Of a DNA stretch of 64,000 nt, positions 13,236 through 23,143 are shown one piece after another. The stretch is taken from the NCBI RefSeq assembly GCF_964019845.1, contig NZ_OZ026465.1, positions 496,001 to 560,000 on the forward strand, in the 5' to 3' direction. Every line of letters starts with the position of its first letter. The first letter of the stretch is position 1. Source of the stretch: Spiroplasma endosymbiont of Labia minor. Its GTDB lineage: Bacteria; Bacillota_I; Bacilli_A; Mycoplasmatales; Mycoplasmataceae. The position numbers and the translations under genes were made by a program. A model generated the notes under the pieces. That model did not search any database and was not told the DNA's origin. It worked only from the letters and a program-made list of their open reading frames with translations.

Positions 13236-13856
13236 ATGGAATTAAATAAATCTTTCAAATCTTCAACGTTTACATTTATAAAATATCTTATGACAGTTGG
13301 GGGTATTTTCTTTTTATCGGCGCCCTTAATAGCTTTTTTATTTATGATTGATAAAATTTCTTTAACAAAAAATACTGCTCTAGCAATAATTTTATTATTA
13401 GAATTATTTTCAATTATTTTTATTGGTGTTTTTACATTTTTTAGAATTTACTTGCATATAAAAACTAATTTTAAATATAATTTGAAAGAAAAAAAATATT
13501 TAATTTTATCATTTTCTTTTATGTGATTATCATTTATATTATCATTTATATTATCATTGCTTTTATTGCATTTAAATGTAAATCATATTTTATTTTATGT
13601 GATATATGCATTCATTTTTATTATACAAGTCATTTCATCTATTTTTGAATCTTTAACTAGAGTGCATGAAATGATTGCAATAAACCAAATGACTAATTCA
13701 ATTAAAAATGTCAAAAAGAATTCAGTTAATAATGAAAATTCAGAAAAACAAATAAAAAAAAATATTGATAAGTCTAAAATAACGACTAAAATTATAGAGA
13801 AGGGTAAAAATGATAATCCCTTTTTGCAAGAGAAAGAAGAAATAGATAATGATTAA
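13236..13856 (+). CDS. Four-helix membrane protein with charged tail
   Basis: A 206-residue protein of unknown function. Four hydrophobic segments can be seen (about 15-38, 48-70, 85-108 and 112-135), then a strongly basic, Asn/Lys-rich cytosolic tail of about 70 residues ending in acidic residues. An AAGGGG ribosome site precedes the ATG. Its last 8 bases overlap the start of the following oxidoreductase gene, so the two are coupled. Confidence 0.7.
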
Positions 13857-14835
13857 ACTTGGCACAATAGGTACAAGCTGAATTACAGAAGAATTCATAA
13901 GATCTGCAAAATTAAATCAAGATATTAAAATTACAGCTGTTTATTCTCGTGATAAACAAAAAGCAATTGATTTAATTAAAAAAACAGAATTATCAAGTGC
14001 AAGAAGTTTTAGTGATTTTTCCGAAATGCTTTCTCAAATTGATGCTATATACATAGCATCACCTAATGGTCTTCATTATAGCCAGGCAAAATTCTTTTTA
14101 AGTCAACAAAAGCATGTATTTTTAGAAAAAAGTATGACTTTTAAATTAGAAGAAATAATTGAGCTTCGTAAAATAGCAGAATTCAACGATGTTATTTTAA
14201 TGGAAGCCTATAAAGTTATCCATTTGCCACAATATAAATTTTTATCGAATATGGTTAATCATAGTTTACCTTTTTTAGCAAATTTTCAAATGAACCAGTA
14301 TTCATCAAAAATGCCACTAGTTAAACAAGGAATTTATCCACCGGTCTTTGATCCAAATTTAGGTAAAGGTTCAACATATGATATTTTAGTATATCCAGTT
14401 GAATTGGCTATTGCATTGTTTGGCAAAGTTATTGAAGTAAAATCTCTTGCACAAAAATTACCAAATGGTGTTGATTTAACAAATATTGTCTTATTAAAAC
14501 ATGAAAATGGAATTTTAACAAATATAAGTTGTTCAAAAGCTGCTTATGGTCGATATTTTTCTGAAATTTATTCAGACAAACAAACTTTATCATTTAAAAA
14601 TTGTACACAATTAAACGAAATAGAATTATATGAATTAGAAAAAGATGACGTGAAAACTTTATTTAAATGTAAAAAAGATGAACAAGATGCCTTTGCGTAT
14701 GAAACGCAAATGTTTATTGATTTAATCTTAAATCAAAATACAAAAATGAAAAATTTTTTATTAGATATTAGTCAAGAAACAATTAGAGTATTAAATTTAA
14801 TTGAAATAAATCAAGAAAAAATAGGAGAATACTAA
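13849..14835 (+). CDS. Gfo/Idh/MocA-family oxidoreductase
   Basis: An NAD(P)-dependent dehydrogenase-like protein of 328 residues. The N-terminal Rossmann part begins MIKLGTIGTSW, has the strand YIASPNGLHYSQA and then FLEKSM, matching the Gfo/Idh/MocA pattern (usually EKP with the catalytic Lys). The C-terminal part is the alpha/beta sheet domain. The substrate cannot be told from sequence. Neighbouring deoC starts 1 base after its stop, with GGAG inside this gene, so a role in sugar or deoxyribose metabolism is plausible but inferred. Confidence 0.8.
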
Positions 14836-14836
14836 A

Positions 14837-15499
14837 ATGAAACTAAATAAATATATTGATCACACATTATTAAAAGCCGATGCAACAAGAGAACAAATAA
14901 AAATTTTATGTGAAGAGGCGATTAAATATGATTTTGCCACTGTTTGTTTGAATTCTTGCAATATTTCTTTTGCAAAAGAAATATTAAAAAATTCAACTGT
15001 TGGAATTACAACTGTTGTTGGTTTTCCACTTGGTGCAAATTTGACAGAAGTTAAAGTTGAAGAAATTAGACAAGCCGAAATTCATGGTGCAACTGAATTT
15101 GATTTTGTCATGAATATTGGTTTTTTTAAATCTGGTTTATATGATGAAATATTAAAAGAGTTCATTATATTACGTGCATCAACTAAAAAAATAATTAAAG
15201 TAATTATTGAAACTTGCTTATTGACAGATGAAGAAATAATAAAAGCATGTCAATTAGCTGTTGATGCTAAACTTGATTTTGTAAAAACGTCAACTGGGTT
15301 TTCAACAGCTGGTGCTACTGTTGAAAATGTAAAATTAATGAAATCAGTTGTTAAAGATAAAGCTAAAATTAAAGCAGCGGGTGGAATCAAAAATATTGAT
15401 GATGCAAAAAAAATGATTGATGCAGGCGCAGATCGCTTAGGAACTTCTGGTGGAGTTACAATAATTAATGGAGAAAAAATTGCTGATAATCAATATTAG
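14837..15499 (+). CDS. deoC: Deoxyribose-phosphate aldolase
   Basis: Splits 2-deoxyribose 5-phosphate into glyceraldehyde 3-phosphate and acetaldehyde, feeding DNA-derived sugar into glycolysis. It has 220 residues, the normal length. Visible are the N-terminal IDHTLLK, the VVGFPLG strand, IIETCLLT and the Schiff-base segment VKTSTGFS with the catalytic Lys, then KAAGGIK. A GGAGAA ribosome site precedes the ATG. Follows the oxidoreductase in a tight operon. Confidence 0.95.
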   Translation: MKLNKYIDHTLLKADATREQIKILCEEAIKYDFATVCLNSCNISFAKEILKNSTVGITTVVGFPLGANLTEVKVEEIRQAEIHGATEFDFVMNIGFFKSGLYDEILKEFIILRASTKKIIKVIIETCLLTDEEIIKACQLAVDAKLDFVKTSTGFSTAGATVENVKLMKSVVKDKAKIKAAGGIKNIDDAKKMIDAGADRLGTSGGVTIINGEKIADNQY

Positions 15500-15515
15500 A
15501 CAATTAAACTAATTT

Positions 15516-16376
15516 ATGACAAAAAAGAATAATATAAATAATCGAGCGAAAAAAAATGATTATGAAAATATTTTAAATAACACAAAAGGAGAACCTAGAA
15601 CTTTGGGTTTGCGTTTTTTGTTTCGTATTATAATTATTTTACTTTTAACTATATTTTTAATTTGAGATTTTTATAGGCAATACACAGAGCCTTTAGATAG
15701 ATTTAAACCATTAGAGCATTGAGAAAGAATGGAAGTATATTATTCGTATTGAACAACCCAAACAAATTACATAGTTCTTGTATATTTTATCTGAACTTTA
15801 ATACAACGTTATGTTTTGCAAAAAGAAATAAATGTCATTGTTTTAATTGGAATTACAACATACATTACAACAACAATGTTTATTTTCTGAATAGGTGTAA
15901 TTTCAGCCGAAAATTCCTCAAATTATACTTATTTAGATTGATTATCAACAATAATTTTGCATCTTTGTGTACCAGTTTTATTCATTATTGTTTTTTCTTT
16001 ATATTGTGGTGTGGATCGAATTTTTTATAAAAATTATTCTAGAAAGTGATTATGAAAATTTATTTTATATCCAACAATTTATTTAGCATTAATCTTACTA
16101 AGAGGAGAGTTAAAACTTCATTATTTACCATTCGATGATTTAAATTTAGATGGTGTATCAGATGACGTGAAAAATGCTTTAAAATGGGCTAGATATTATC
16201 CATACAATTTTTTAGATTATCATAATGGAAATTGATTAAAATTTATGGCAGGCTGCATTTTAGTGACTGCATCTATTTTTGGTTTTCAATATTTATATGT
16301 GACTATTTCAAATGCTAAATTTTATCGTAATTATTACTGAAACTTCATTAAAAAAAATAATCTAAAAAACAATTAA
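15516..16376 (+). CDS. Polytopic membrane protein of unknown function
   Basis: A 286-residue protein rich in aromatic residues and with about six hydrophobic segments after a basic N-terminus of 40 residues. Its layout (an early YYSYWTTQTNY segment, then later YYPYNFLDYHNGNW before the final helix) recalls the Pr6Pr group of bacterial membrane proteins, but that is a weak match by eye. Numerous Trp are TGA. It sits 16 bases after deoC, so it may be in the same transcript. Confidence 0.7.
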
Positions 16377-16462
16377 TACAAAAAAACAGCTGAATAAAAG
16401 TCTTTCTTTAACTTTAGGTTTTATGATATCATTATTTTGTTGAAAAGGAGAAAAATTAAATA

Positions 16463-17413
16463 ATGAAAAAAAATAAAGTTGTTTTAGTTGGATGTGGTGC
16501 TGTTGGTACTTCATTTCTATACGCGGCAATTAATCAAGGCTTAGCATCAGAATATGTTTTAATTGACGTTTTCCCAGATGCTGCAGAAGGCAATGCGATA
16601 GATTTAGCAGATACAATGGCTGTTTTACCAACAACATTCACATCTATAAAAGCAGGAACATATGCGGATTGTTCCGATGCTGAAGTTGTTGTTGTAACAG
16701 CTGGTAGACCACAAAAACCAGGAGAGACACGTATTGAAATGGTTTCTGATAACGCAAAAATTATGAAAGAAATCGCAATTCAAATTAAAGATTCAGGCTT
16801 TAATGGAATTTCAATTATCGCATCAAATCCAGTTGATGTTTTAACAACTATTTATCAAGAAGTGACAGGTTTTAATGAACATAAAGTTATAGGTTCGGGA
16901 ACTACTTTAGATTCTGCAAGACTAAGAAGACTATTGGCAGAAAAATTGGAAGTAGCACCAACAGATGTTGATGCTTATTTAATTGGTGAACACGGGGATT
17001 CATCAGTTCCAGTTTGATCGAAAACTACTGTAATGGGAAAAGCAGTTAAAGATTATTTAGATGAAGAAAAAATTAGTCAAGCAGATTTAGACAAAATTTG
17101 AAAAGATGCTGTTAATATGGCCTATGTTATTATAGAAAAAAAACGCGCAACATTTTATGGAATTGGTGTTTGTTTGGCAAGATTAATGAGTGCGGTGCTT
17201 AGAAATGAGCGTCAAATTTTTATGATCGGGGCTAAATTAAACGATCAATATAATCATAAAGGCTTTTATACAGGTGTACCTGCATTAATTTCTGCAAATG
17301 GTTGAGAATACATTTTAGAATGAAATTTATCAACAAATGAGCAAGCAGGTTTTGATAAATCATCTAGTGTATTAAAAGATGTTGTGGAACAAGCGAGAAA
17401 AGCGATTGCATAA
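16463..17413 (+). CDS. ldh: L-lactate dehydrogenase
   Basis: Converts pyruvate and NADH to lactate and NAD+, the usual fermentation end step in glycolytic mollicutes. It has 316 residues. The Rossmann motif is VLVGCGAVG (7-15), the cofactor Asp lies at the end of YVLIDV, ITAGRPQKPGETR-like substrate loop residues follow (here TAGRPQKPGET), and the catalytic His is in IGEHGDSS. GSGTTLDSARLR is also typical of LDH rather than malate dehydrogenase. AAAGGAG (16444-16450) precedes the ATG. Followed by a strong hairpin terminator. Confidence 0.95.
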
Positions 17414-17456
17414 ATACTAATTTTTAGTAAGACAATTAAGAAGTGTTTTATTATCT

Positions 17457-17487
17457 AAAATTACAATCAATATGATTGTAATTTTTT
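17457..17487 (+). terminator. Rho-independent terminator after ldh
   Basis: A stem of 13 bp (left arm ending TTACAATCA at 17461-17469, right arm TGATTGTAA from 17473) with an ATA loop is followed by a run of six T. Confidence 0.85.
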
Positions 17488-17523
17488 ATTTTGAAATTAA
17501 CATTTTTCAATCTTGAATGATTT

Positions 17524-17553
17524 AAATAATCAAATTAATTTGATTATTTTTTT
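17524..17553. terminator. Second palindromic hairpin downstream of ldh
   Basis: AAATAATCAAATT (17524-17536) is followed at once by its exact reverse complement and then by a T tract. It lies only 36 bases after the ldh terminator. It may be a back-up terminator; no gene lies between the two. Confidence 0.5.
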
Positions 17554-17666
17554 AAGATAAGTTTTATGTAAATGATAGTGATGGCAAAAAGAGGATAACG
17601 GTATGGAACTGTATCTATCTGACGAACATTTATGATATAATATAACTGCGATGTTGGAGGGATGAT
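17554..17666 (+). promoter_or_regulatory. Upstream region with -10 box
   Basis: A perfect TATAAT at 17636-17641 lies 26 bases before the ATG at 17667, giving a short leader with ribosome site GGAGGGAT. No good -35 box is seen. The stretch 17580-17626 is less AT-rich than its surroundings but shows no convincing coding frame or RNA fold. Confidence 0.5.
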
Positions 17667-18566
17667 ATGCCAAATACTCTAATTTCAACAGATGTTAATT
17701 TACCTAAATTAATTCGCTATCGAATTAATGAATTAATAAAAATGAAATTAACTCCTTCAACTATAAATTTAATGATTAAAGATATTTTATTAAATAATGA
17801 TTTTAAGCACAATGTTGTAAAATATATAAATATAATATTAGAGAAAGAATTTAGTAATATAAACAAAATTCAAAAAATAAGTAAACAAAATAAATCTAAT
17901 TACATAACTGGTAATGTTCACAAAAATCAGAGAATAGATAATTTATTAAATTTACAAAAAATCTTTCTATCAAGTACAAATAATAAAAATGATGATCAAA
18001 AAAAAGAAAGTAAAACATTAAATTTTGAAGAACTGAGAAAAGCTCATCAAGCAAAAACAAACAATTTAAATACAAAAGAAACTCTTAAGACAACTGAACA
18101 GATATTAATAAATGATAAAAATAATGATAATAAAACTAAAGTTGATTTAATTAAATTGTTTAATGAAGCTAGAAAACCAAATAAATTATCAAATAGAATA
18201 TCAGATACAAATACAGATAAAAAAATAATGCTAAAAACAAAATCAGGTTTTACAAAAGCAAAAATAATTAAAAAAATTGCTGATAGTTTATCAAATGATA
18301 ATAATTTAACTAATGGAATTGATTGTCAAGTGCAAAAAGAAAAATCATTAAAAAAAGCAAAAGAGTCTAATTTAGATTGAAATCAAAAAAAATTAATAAA
18401 TACAATATTTAGATATGGTAGACAAATGGAAATCATTGATATTTTGAATGTAAATATAAAAATTGAATCAAACAATCGAGATTTAGAAACATTAAATTAT
18501 TCAGATGATGATATTAAATCTATGCCAGATTTAGAAATAAACAATGATAATGATGGCGAAAAATAA
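17667..18566 (+). CDS. Unknown Lys/Asn-rich, mostly disordered protein
   Basis: A 299-residue protein that I do not recognise. The first 65 residues look helical (LPKLIRYRINELIKMKLT), followed by a long low-complexity Lys/Asn/Thr region and an acidic C-terminus (NDNDGEK). There is no membrane segment or signal peptide. Residues around 170-182 contain LFNEARKPNKLS, which resembles a segment of the unrelated unknown protein at 30219-31061. The gene stands alone, with its own promoter box and the GGAGGGAT ribosome site. One Trp is TGA, near residue 239. Confidence 0.7.
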
Positions 18567-18704
18567 CATATAAAATAAATTGATAAACAATGATTTTAGC
18601 AATAAATCAAAATAATAAGTATTATTCGTTATTTTTTTAATAAATTCTATTCAATTTATTAAAAAAAATGTTAAAAAAAAATTCTTTTGCTAAATAAACT
18701 AGTA

Positions 18705-18710
18705 TATAAT
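18705..18710 (+). promoter_or_regulatory. -10 box for rpsU
   Basis: TATAAT 25 bases before the rpsU start codon, preceded by a T-rich stretch that could act as a weak -35 region. Confidence 0.5.
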
Positions 18711-18734
18711 TACTTACGAATTGGAGTTGAAAAA

Positions 18735-18899
18735 ATGGCTAGTGTTACTCTGCATGAGGGAGAACCAATTGAAAAGGCGTTGAAACGTTTCCAAAAAGTA
18801 GCTTCAGTTAATAAAGCTGAAGTTAGAAAACGCGAATATCACTTAAGTAAAAAAGAGAAACGCATTTATAAACAAAAACAAAACCGCAGATTTGGTTAA
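18735..18899 (+). CDS. rpsU: 30S ribosomal protein S21
   Basis: A small basic ribosomal protein of 54 residues that binds near the anti-Shine-Dalgarno region of 16S rRNA. The sequence has the family pattern: PIEKALKRFQK, then KREY and a Lys/Arg-rich C-terminus ending NRRFG. An upstream in-frame ATG exists at 18687, but the ATG at 18735 follows TTGGAG at normal spacing and gives the family length. Its stop lies inside a hairpin terminator. Confidence 0.93.
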   Translation: MASVTLHEGEPIEKALKRFQKVASVNKAEVRKREYHLSKKEKRIYKQKQNRRFG

Positions 18900-18921
18900 T
18901 ACCAAATCTTTTTATTTTTTT
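18888..18921 (+). terminator. Rho-independent terminator of rpsU
   Basis: AGATTTGGT (18888-18896), loop TAAT, ACCAAATCT (18901-18909), then a T-rich tract. The left arm overlaps the last codons and the stop of rpsU. Confidence 0.85.
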
Positions 18922-18923
18922 GA

Positions 18924-18929
18924 TATAAT
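18924..18929 (+). promoter_or_regulatory. -10 box directly after the rpsU terminator
   Basis: TATAAT 27 bases before the ATG at 18956. It abuts the T tract of the preceding terminator, so the next gene has its own promoter. Confidence 0.55.
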
Positions 18930-18955
18930 CAAATTATGTAACGGAGAATTATACT

Positions 18956-19369
18956 ATGGCAGTTAAAGAAAAATCTAAAACAACAGGAAAAACAACAATT
19001 AAAAAATCAAATAATTTAAAAGAAGTTGTAAAACCAAAATTTGATGATCAAAATAATCAACCAGTACCCTTAAAAGATAGATATAAAATGGAAAAACGAG
19101 ATGCTGGAACTGGCATGAAAAAACCGGATCTTAAATATCCAGAAAGAAAATATACTCAAATTATTTCTTTAAATAAAAAAAATAAAGATACAGCAATCAG
19201 CAGAATCACTGATGATTCAAAAAGGACTTTAGAAATTAGAAAAAAAGTATCTGGTTATGGTGTTGATTATTCACCAGAAGCAATTAAAGTACAACGAAAT
19301 ATTGATTTAACTCCATTGAAACAAAAAAAAGGATCAAAAATCTCTAGTACTTCAAAAAACAAAAAATAA
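18956..19369 (+). CDS. Unknown basic, probably disordered protein
   Basis: A 137-residue, strongly basic protein (Lys-rich ends, KKGSKISSTSKNKK at the C-terminus) without Trp, Cys or hydrophobic segments. It is not recognised. Composition suggests a nucleic-acid or ribosome contact, but this is inference. A CGGAGAA ribosome site precedes the ATG. It is monocistronic between its own promoter box and a strong terminator. Confidence 0.7.
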   Translation: MAVKEKSKTTGKTTIKKSNNLKEVVKPKFDDQNNQPVPLKDRYKMEKRDAGTGMKKPDLKYPERKYTQIISLNKKNKDTAISRITDDSKRTLEIRKKVSGYGVDYSPEAIKVQRNIDLTPLKQKKGSKISSTSKNKK

Positions 19370-19381
19370 ATAATATTATTG

Positions 19382-19431
19382 ATAATTCATAAATACCCAT
19401 TAATAAGGTATTTATGAATTATTTTTTTTAT
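19382..19431 (+). terminator. Strong rho-independent terminator
   Basis: A 16-bp stem (ATAATTCATAAATACC at 19382-19397 pairs with 19407-19422), 9-base loop, then a run of T. Confidence 0.85.
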
Positions 19432-19478
19432 TTTTAAGTCATTTTTTTCATTTAATTTATATTATTTTTTGAGGTGAA

Positions 19479-20051
19479 ATGATGAGATACTGTATAACTG
19501 GAATAATTTTAGAAATAAATGATGAAATTATAATAATAAAAAATGGACATGTTGGTGAACAATTTAAACTGATAATAGAAAAAAATGTAGCTTTGAATTA
19601 TCAAATAAATGATGAAATTACATTGTATATTTATGATTTTCAATCTCAATTTGAAATAACATCATTTACATTTAATAGTTCAGTAATAAGAAATATTTTT
19701 GAACTATTGATTAATATAAAATCAATAGGAATTTTAACTGCTAAATCAATAATTAATTCTATAGAAATAGATAAATTTTTAAATATAATAAAGACTCATA
19801 ATTTTGATGAACTTTTAAAATACAAATTTATTAATAAATCTTCAGTTATTGTCATAATAAAAGAACTAAATATTAAATTATTTTGCAAAAAATATAAGAA
19901 AAAACAAGAAGAAATTATTGAAACTTTACAGAAATTGGGTTTTTCAAAAAATTCTATTTATCGTGTTATAGATCAATTAGATTCTAATTTACCATTTGAA
20001 AATTTAATTGAACAAACTTTGAAAGGTTTAAGTAATAATGAAACAGATTAA
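19479..20051 (+). CDS. ruvA: Holliday junction branch migration protein RuvA
   Basis: A 190-residue protein of the size and position expected for RuvA, which binds four-way DNA junctions and loads RuvB. The N-terminal OB-like domain begins MRYCITGIILEINDEIIII; a helix-hairpin-helix-like stretch follows (LLINIKSIGILTAKSII), and the C-terminal domain III-like segment has LQKLGFSKNSIYRVIDQL. It is highly divergent and would be uncertain alone, but ruvB overlaps its 3' end. GAGGTG lies before two tandem ATGs at 19479 and 19482; either may be used. Confidence 0.8.
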   Translation: MMRYCITGIILEINDEIIIIKNGHVGEQFKLIIEKNVALNYQINDEITLYIYDFQSQFEITSFTFNSSVIRNIFELLINIKSIGILTAKSIINSIEIDKFLNIIKTHNFDELLKYKFINKSSVIVIIKELNIKLFCKKYKKKQEEIIETLQKLGFSKNSIYRVIDQLDSNLPFENLIEQTLKGLSNNETD

Positions 20052-20987
20052 AATCAATAATAATGATAGGCCAGAAAATTGAAAAGATTTCTTTGGTCAA
20101 ACAAAGATTATAAATAATTTAAAGGTGATTATAGAGTCTTCAATTAAAGAAAATAAACAAATCGACCACATATTGATTCATGGTGGTTCTGGAATGGGTA
20201 AAACATCTTTAGCCATATTAATTTCAAAAGTTGCAAATAAAAAAATTCATATTTTAAATGTGTCTGCACTTCAAAAACCTTCTGATTTAATAGCTGTTCT
20301 TACAACAATAAAGGAAGGTGAATTTATTTTTATAGATGAAATTAATGCAGTCGAAAAAGAATTAATTGAAACGTTATATCCAGTTTTAGAAGATGGATAC
20401 ATTAACTTAATTATAGGAAAAGAGTACAATTCCAAAATTGTACACGTAAAATTGCCATCATTTACAATGATTACAGCCAGTACAGAAATAACAAAGATAG
20501 CAAAACCATTTTTAAATCGTTTCCCGATTCATGTTCAATTAGAACCATATAATATTGAAAATATTACTTGTATAATTCAAAATAAAGCATATAAAACAGA
20601 AATTAATATCAACCCTAATGAATGTTCATATTTAGCGTTATATGCGCGTAAAACACCTAGAATTGCAATTAGTTTAATGAATCGCCTTTTTGATTATTTT
20701 GTTGTTAAAAAAATTAGTGATTTTTCAAAAAATAGCATTGACGTTGTATTGAATAATTTAGATATTCATAAATTTGGGCTTACAAATATTGATATGAATT
20801 ATTTAAATTTGTTAATGAAAAGACAACCGTTAGGATTAGAAACATTATCTCAAATTATGAATTTGCCATTTGCAACAATTTCAAATAATATTGAGCATTC
20901 CTAATTCAAGAGGGATTAATAATCAGAAGTTTCAGAGGAAGAACTTTAACAGAGAAGGGGACTTTACTTTTACAAGAGGGTAGTTAG
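20038..20987 (+). pseudogene. ruvB: Holliday junction helicase RuvB, one-base frameshift near the 3' end
   Basis: The AAA+ motor of RuvAB. The main frame (20038-20904, 288 residues) has FFGQ, Walker A GGSGMGKTS, Walker B FIFIDEIN and the winged-helix domain, then stops at TAA 20902. The missing C-terminus is intact in another frame from about 20898 to the TAG at 20985: FLIQEGLIIRSFRGRTLTEK is the standard RuvB ending. A single missing base around 20893-20898 (GAGCATTCC where GAGCCATTCC would fit) explains it. A real mutation, a sequence error or recoding are possible. The segment usually carrying the arginine finger reads TASTEI, without Arg. The start overlaps ruvA by 14 bases. Confidence 0.85.
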
Positions 20988-21053
20988 TTATCTTATTTTG
21001 CAATTAAAATGTAAGTTTTTGTTATAAAATAAATTCAAGAAGAGGTGATATTT

Positions 21054-21557
21054 ATGGAAAATAAAATTTATAATTTGAAAGAAAACACTCTTGGTAAAAT
21101 AGAATTTAAAGATAATGCTTTTTTTGCAAAAGTCAAAATCATTATTAATAATAAAATAATTGATAAGAATTTTATTTACTCTTCTTTAACTAATGGCGTA
21201 GAGATATTTTCTAACTTCATCTTGAATGCCTTAAAAAGTTTGATGAATAATTCTGAATTACATGATTTTAATAAACATATATCCCAATGACTATTAAAAA
21301 AATGAGGTAATTCAGATATAAGTTCAATACGCAGAAAAGTTGAAGGTATTTATAGCGAAAGTTGAAAAAATAATGTTTCAAACGAAGAATGAATTAATAG
21401 ATCAGAAAAATCATTGTATTTTACAATGGCCTATATTGCTTTATTTTATAATAATGGTTTTTTAATAACTGAAAATAAAACAATAGAAATTACAGTTTCG
21501 ATGATCAAAAATATGATTGCAGTAAATTCATGAGAAGATGGAAAGTTTAAAGAGTAA
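21054..21557 (+). CDS. Unknown soluble protein
   Basis: A 167-residue protein, not recognised. The first half is beta-like (GKIEFKDNAFFAKVKIIINN); the second half is helical with five Trp encoded by TGA. There is no signal peptide. AGAGGTGAT gives a clear ribosome site before ATG 21054, and a TATAAAAT box lies upstream. Its end overlaps possible early starts of the next lipoprotein gene, so the two are likely cotranscribed. Confidence 0.7.
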
Positions 21558-21567
21558 GTTTAAAATT

Positions 21568-23142
21568 ATGAGAAAAATTTTGTCTTTTTTAATATTTGTT
21601 CTACCAATAAATACAATGGTATTAAATGTTGTATCTTGTGGTGAAAATAACGATGCTACTTTAGAAATTGATAATAATTTAGATTATTTAAATGCATTTA
21701 AATTAGCATTTGGAAATTATAAAACTAATTTAATAGACAATAATCCTTCAGAAATAGATTTAACCTCTGATTCTGTTGATATGAGCAATGATGGTTATTT
21801 TTCAGTTATTCAAAATTTTTGTGATGACAATAGCTCATATATTTGTACATACACTGGTAAAAAAATCACAAATGATGAATTTAGAAATGGTAGCAGTAGT
21901 TCAACTGATTTTACTTCAAATCAAATTAGCAATATTCAATTTGCACTAGATGAAATTGCAAAAAAAATAAATCTGGCAACGAGTAATGAAACAAATTATC
22001 AATATGATTTTTCAAATTATTTATTAACAGAAGATTATTCAAATTTAAAATATTTTCTTTTTGGAATTCAAAGTCCAAGTAATAATGATATTTATGAAGT
22101 AAAAATAATTGGTCAACATTCAAATGAAATTAAAAATAATAAAAATATTTCACAAGAATTGCAAACAAATTCAATGATTGAAAATAATTTTGAAAATTTA
22201 GGTGTAAGTGATTTTATAAAATCACTTTCAAAAACATCAACAAATAATTTATTTTCAACAAAAAATGTAATGAATTTTTCTTCATTAGGCTTTTATTCTG
22301 CTTTATTTAATGAAAACCTATCTAATAATGATGCGACATTAAATTTGCAATATAATTTAGCATTTAATAATTTTGATACAGAAAATAATATGAAGTTGTA
22401 TAATTATAATTTGCAAAATATTATAAATGAATTTGTTAATTTTGTACAAGAAAATTATTTATTTAATTCTAGTGCCACTCAAAATGATTTTATAAATTAT
22501 TCAAATGAAATTTTAAATAATTTTGGATTATCAATTTCTGTCAAAGCAATAAATAGTAGTAAATTAAAAAGTAATCTTAGCGATAATTTTACAATTTCTA
22601 TTCAAAATTTAACTAATAATTTTTCTTTTGAAAAGGAAATTAAAATTACAAAATTTATTGATGAGACGAATGAAGAAGAAAATATAAATTCAATGATTTT
22701 ACTTTTAAACGAAAAATATAAAATAGATTCATATAATTTGGGTATTAGCTATGAAGAATACTTAAAAAATAATGATATGCTAATTACTAAATTAAGTACA
22801 TTATTAAATGATTTTTTCCCAAGAGAAATTTATACTGTGTCAATAAGCTTATTAAATGATGATATTGAGCCAAATCAAATATCTCAATTTAAATTGAACA
22901 TAAAAAATAATATTAATAATATTGAATTTAATAAAGAAATAAATTTTTCATTAAATTCATTACAGGAAATTAAAAATTCTATGTTAGAAAACATCATTAA
23001 TACATTTAAATTATATTTTGTTAAAAATAATGATATAAATTTCACAATGAACGACGAAAAAATACTAGTATCCAACGTAGTTTTAGAATTTAAAAATAAA
23101 GAATTTTTTAAATTTTTTAAATTGAATGAAGTAGGTGAATAA
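21568..23142 (+). CDS. Lipoprotein of unknown function
   Basis: A 524-residue secreted lipoprotein. The signal peptide MRKILSFLIFVLPINTMVL leads to the lipobox VVSC, so the mature protein would be anchored on the outer face of the membrane. The mature part is Asn/Ser/Asp-rich and mostly beta/helix mixed with no recognised domain. I chose ATG 21568 because it starts the signal peptide; ATG 21538 would add ten charged residues. Next gene is another lipoprotein 1 base away, so they may work together at the cell surface. Confidence 0.8.
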   Translation: MRKILSFLIFVLPINTMVLNVVSCGENNDATLEIDNNLDYLNAFKLAFGNYKTNLIDNNPSEIDLTSDSVDMSNDGYFSVIQNFCDDNSSYICTYTGKKITNDEFRNGSSSSTDFTSNQISNIQFALDEIAKKINLATSNETNYQYDFSNYLLTEDYSNLKYFLFGIQSPSNNDIYEVKIIGQHSNEIKNNKNISQELQTNSMIENNFENLGVSDFIKSLSKTSTNNLFSTKNVMNFSSLGFYSALFNENLSNNDATLNLQYNLAFNNFDTENNMKLYNYNLQNIINEFVNFVQENYLFNSSATQNDFINYSNEILNNFGLSISVKAINSSKLKSNLSDNFTISIQNLTNNFSFEKEIKITKFIDETNEEENINSMILLLNEKYKIDSYNLGISYEEYLKNNDMLITKLSTLLNDFFPREIYTVSISLLNDDIEPNQISQFKLNIKNNINNIEFNKEINFSLNSLQEIKNSMLENIINTFKLYFVKNNDINFTMNDEKILVSNVVLEFKNKEFFKFFKLNEVGE

Positions 23143-23143
23143 T

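Noticed and set aside
17573-17640. Less AT-rich patch considered as a small RNA or leader peptide
   Set aside because: No stable fold, no terminator at its end and no start codon with a ribosome site; kept only as an upstream region.
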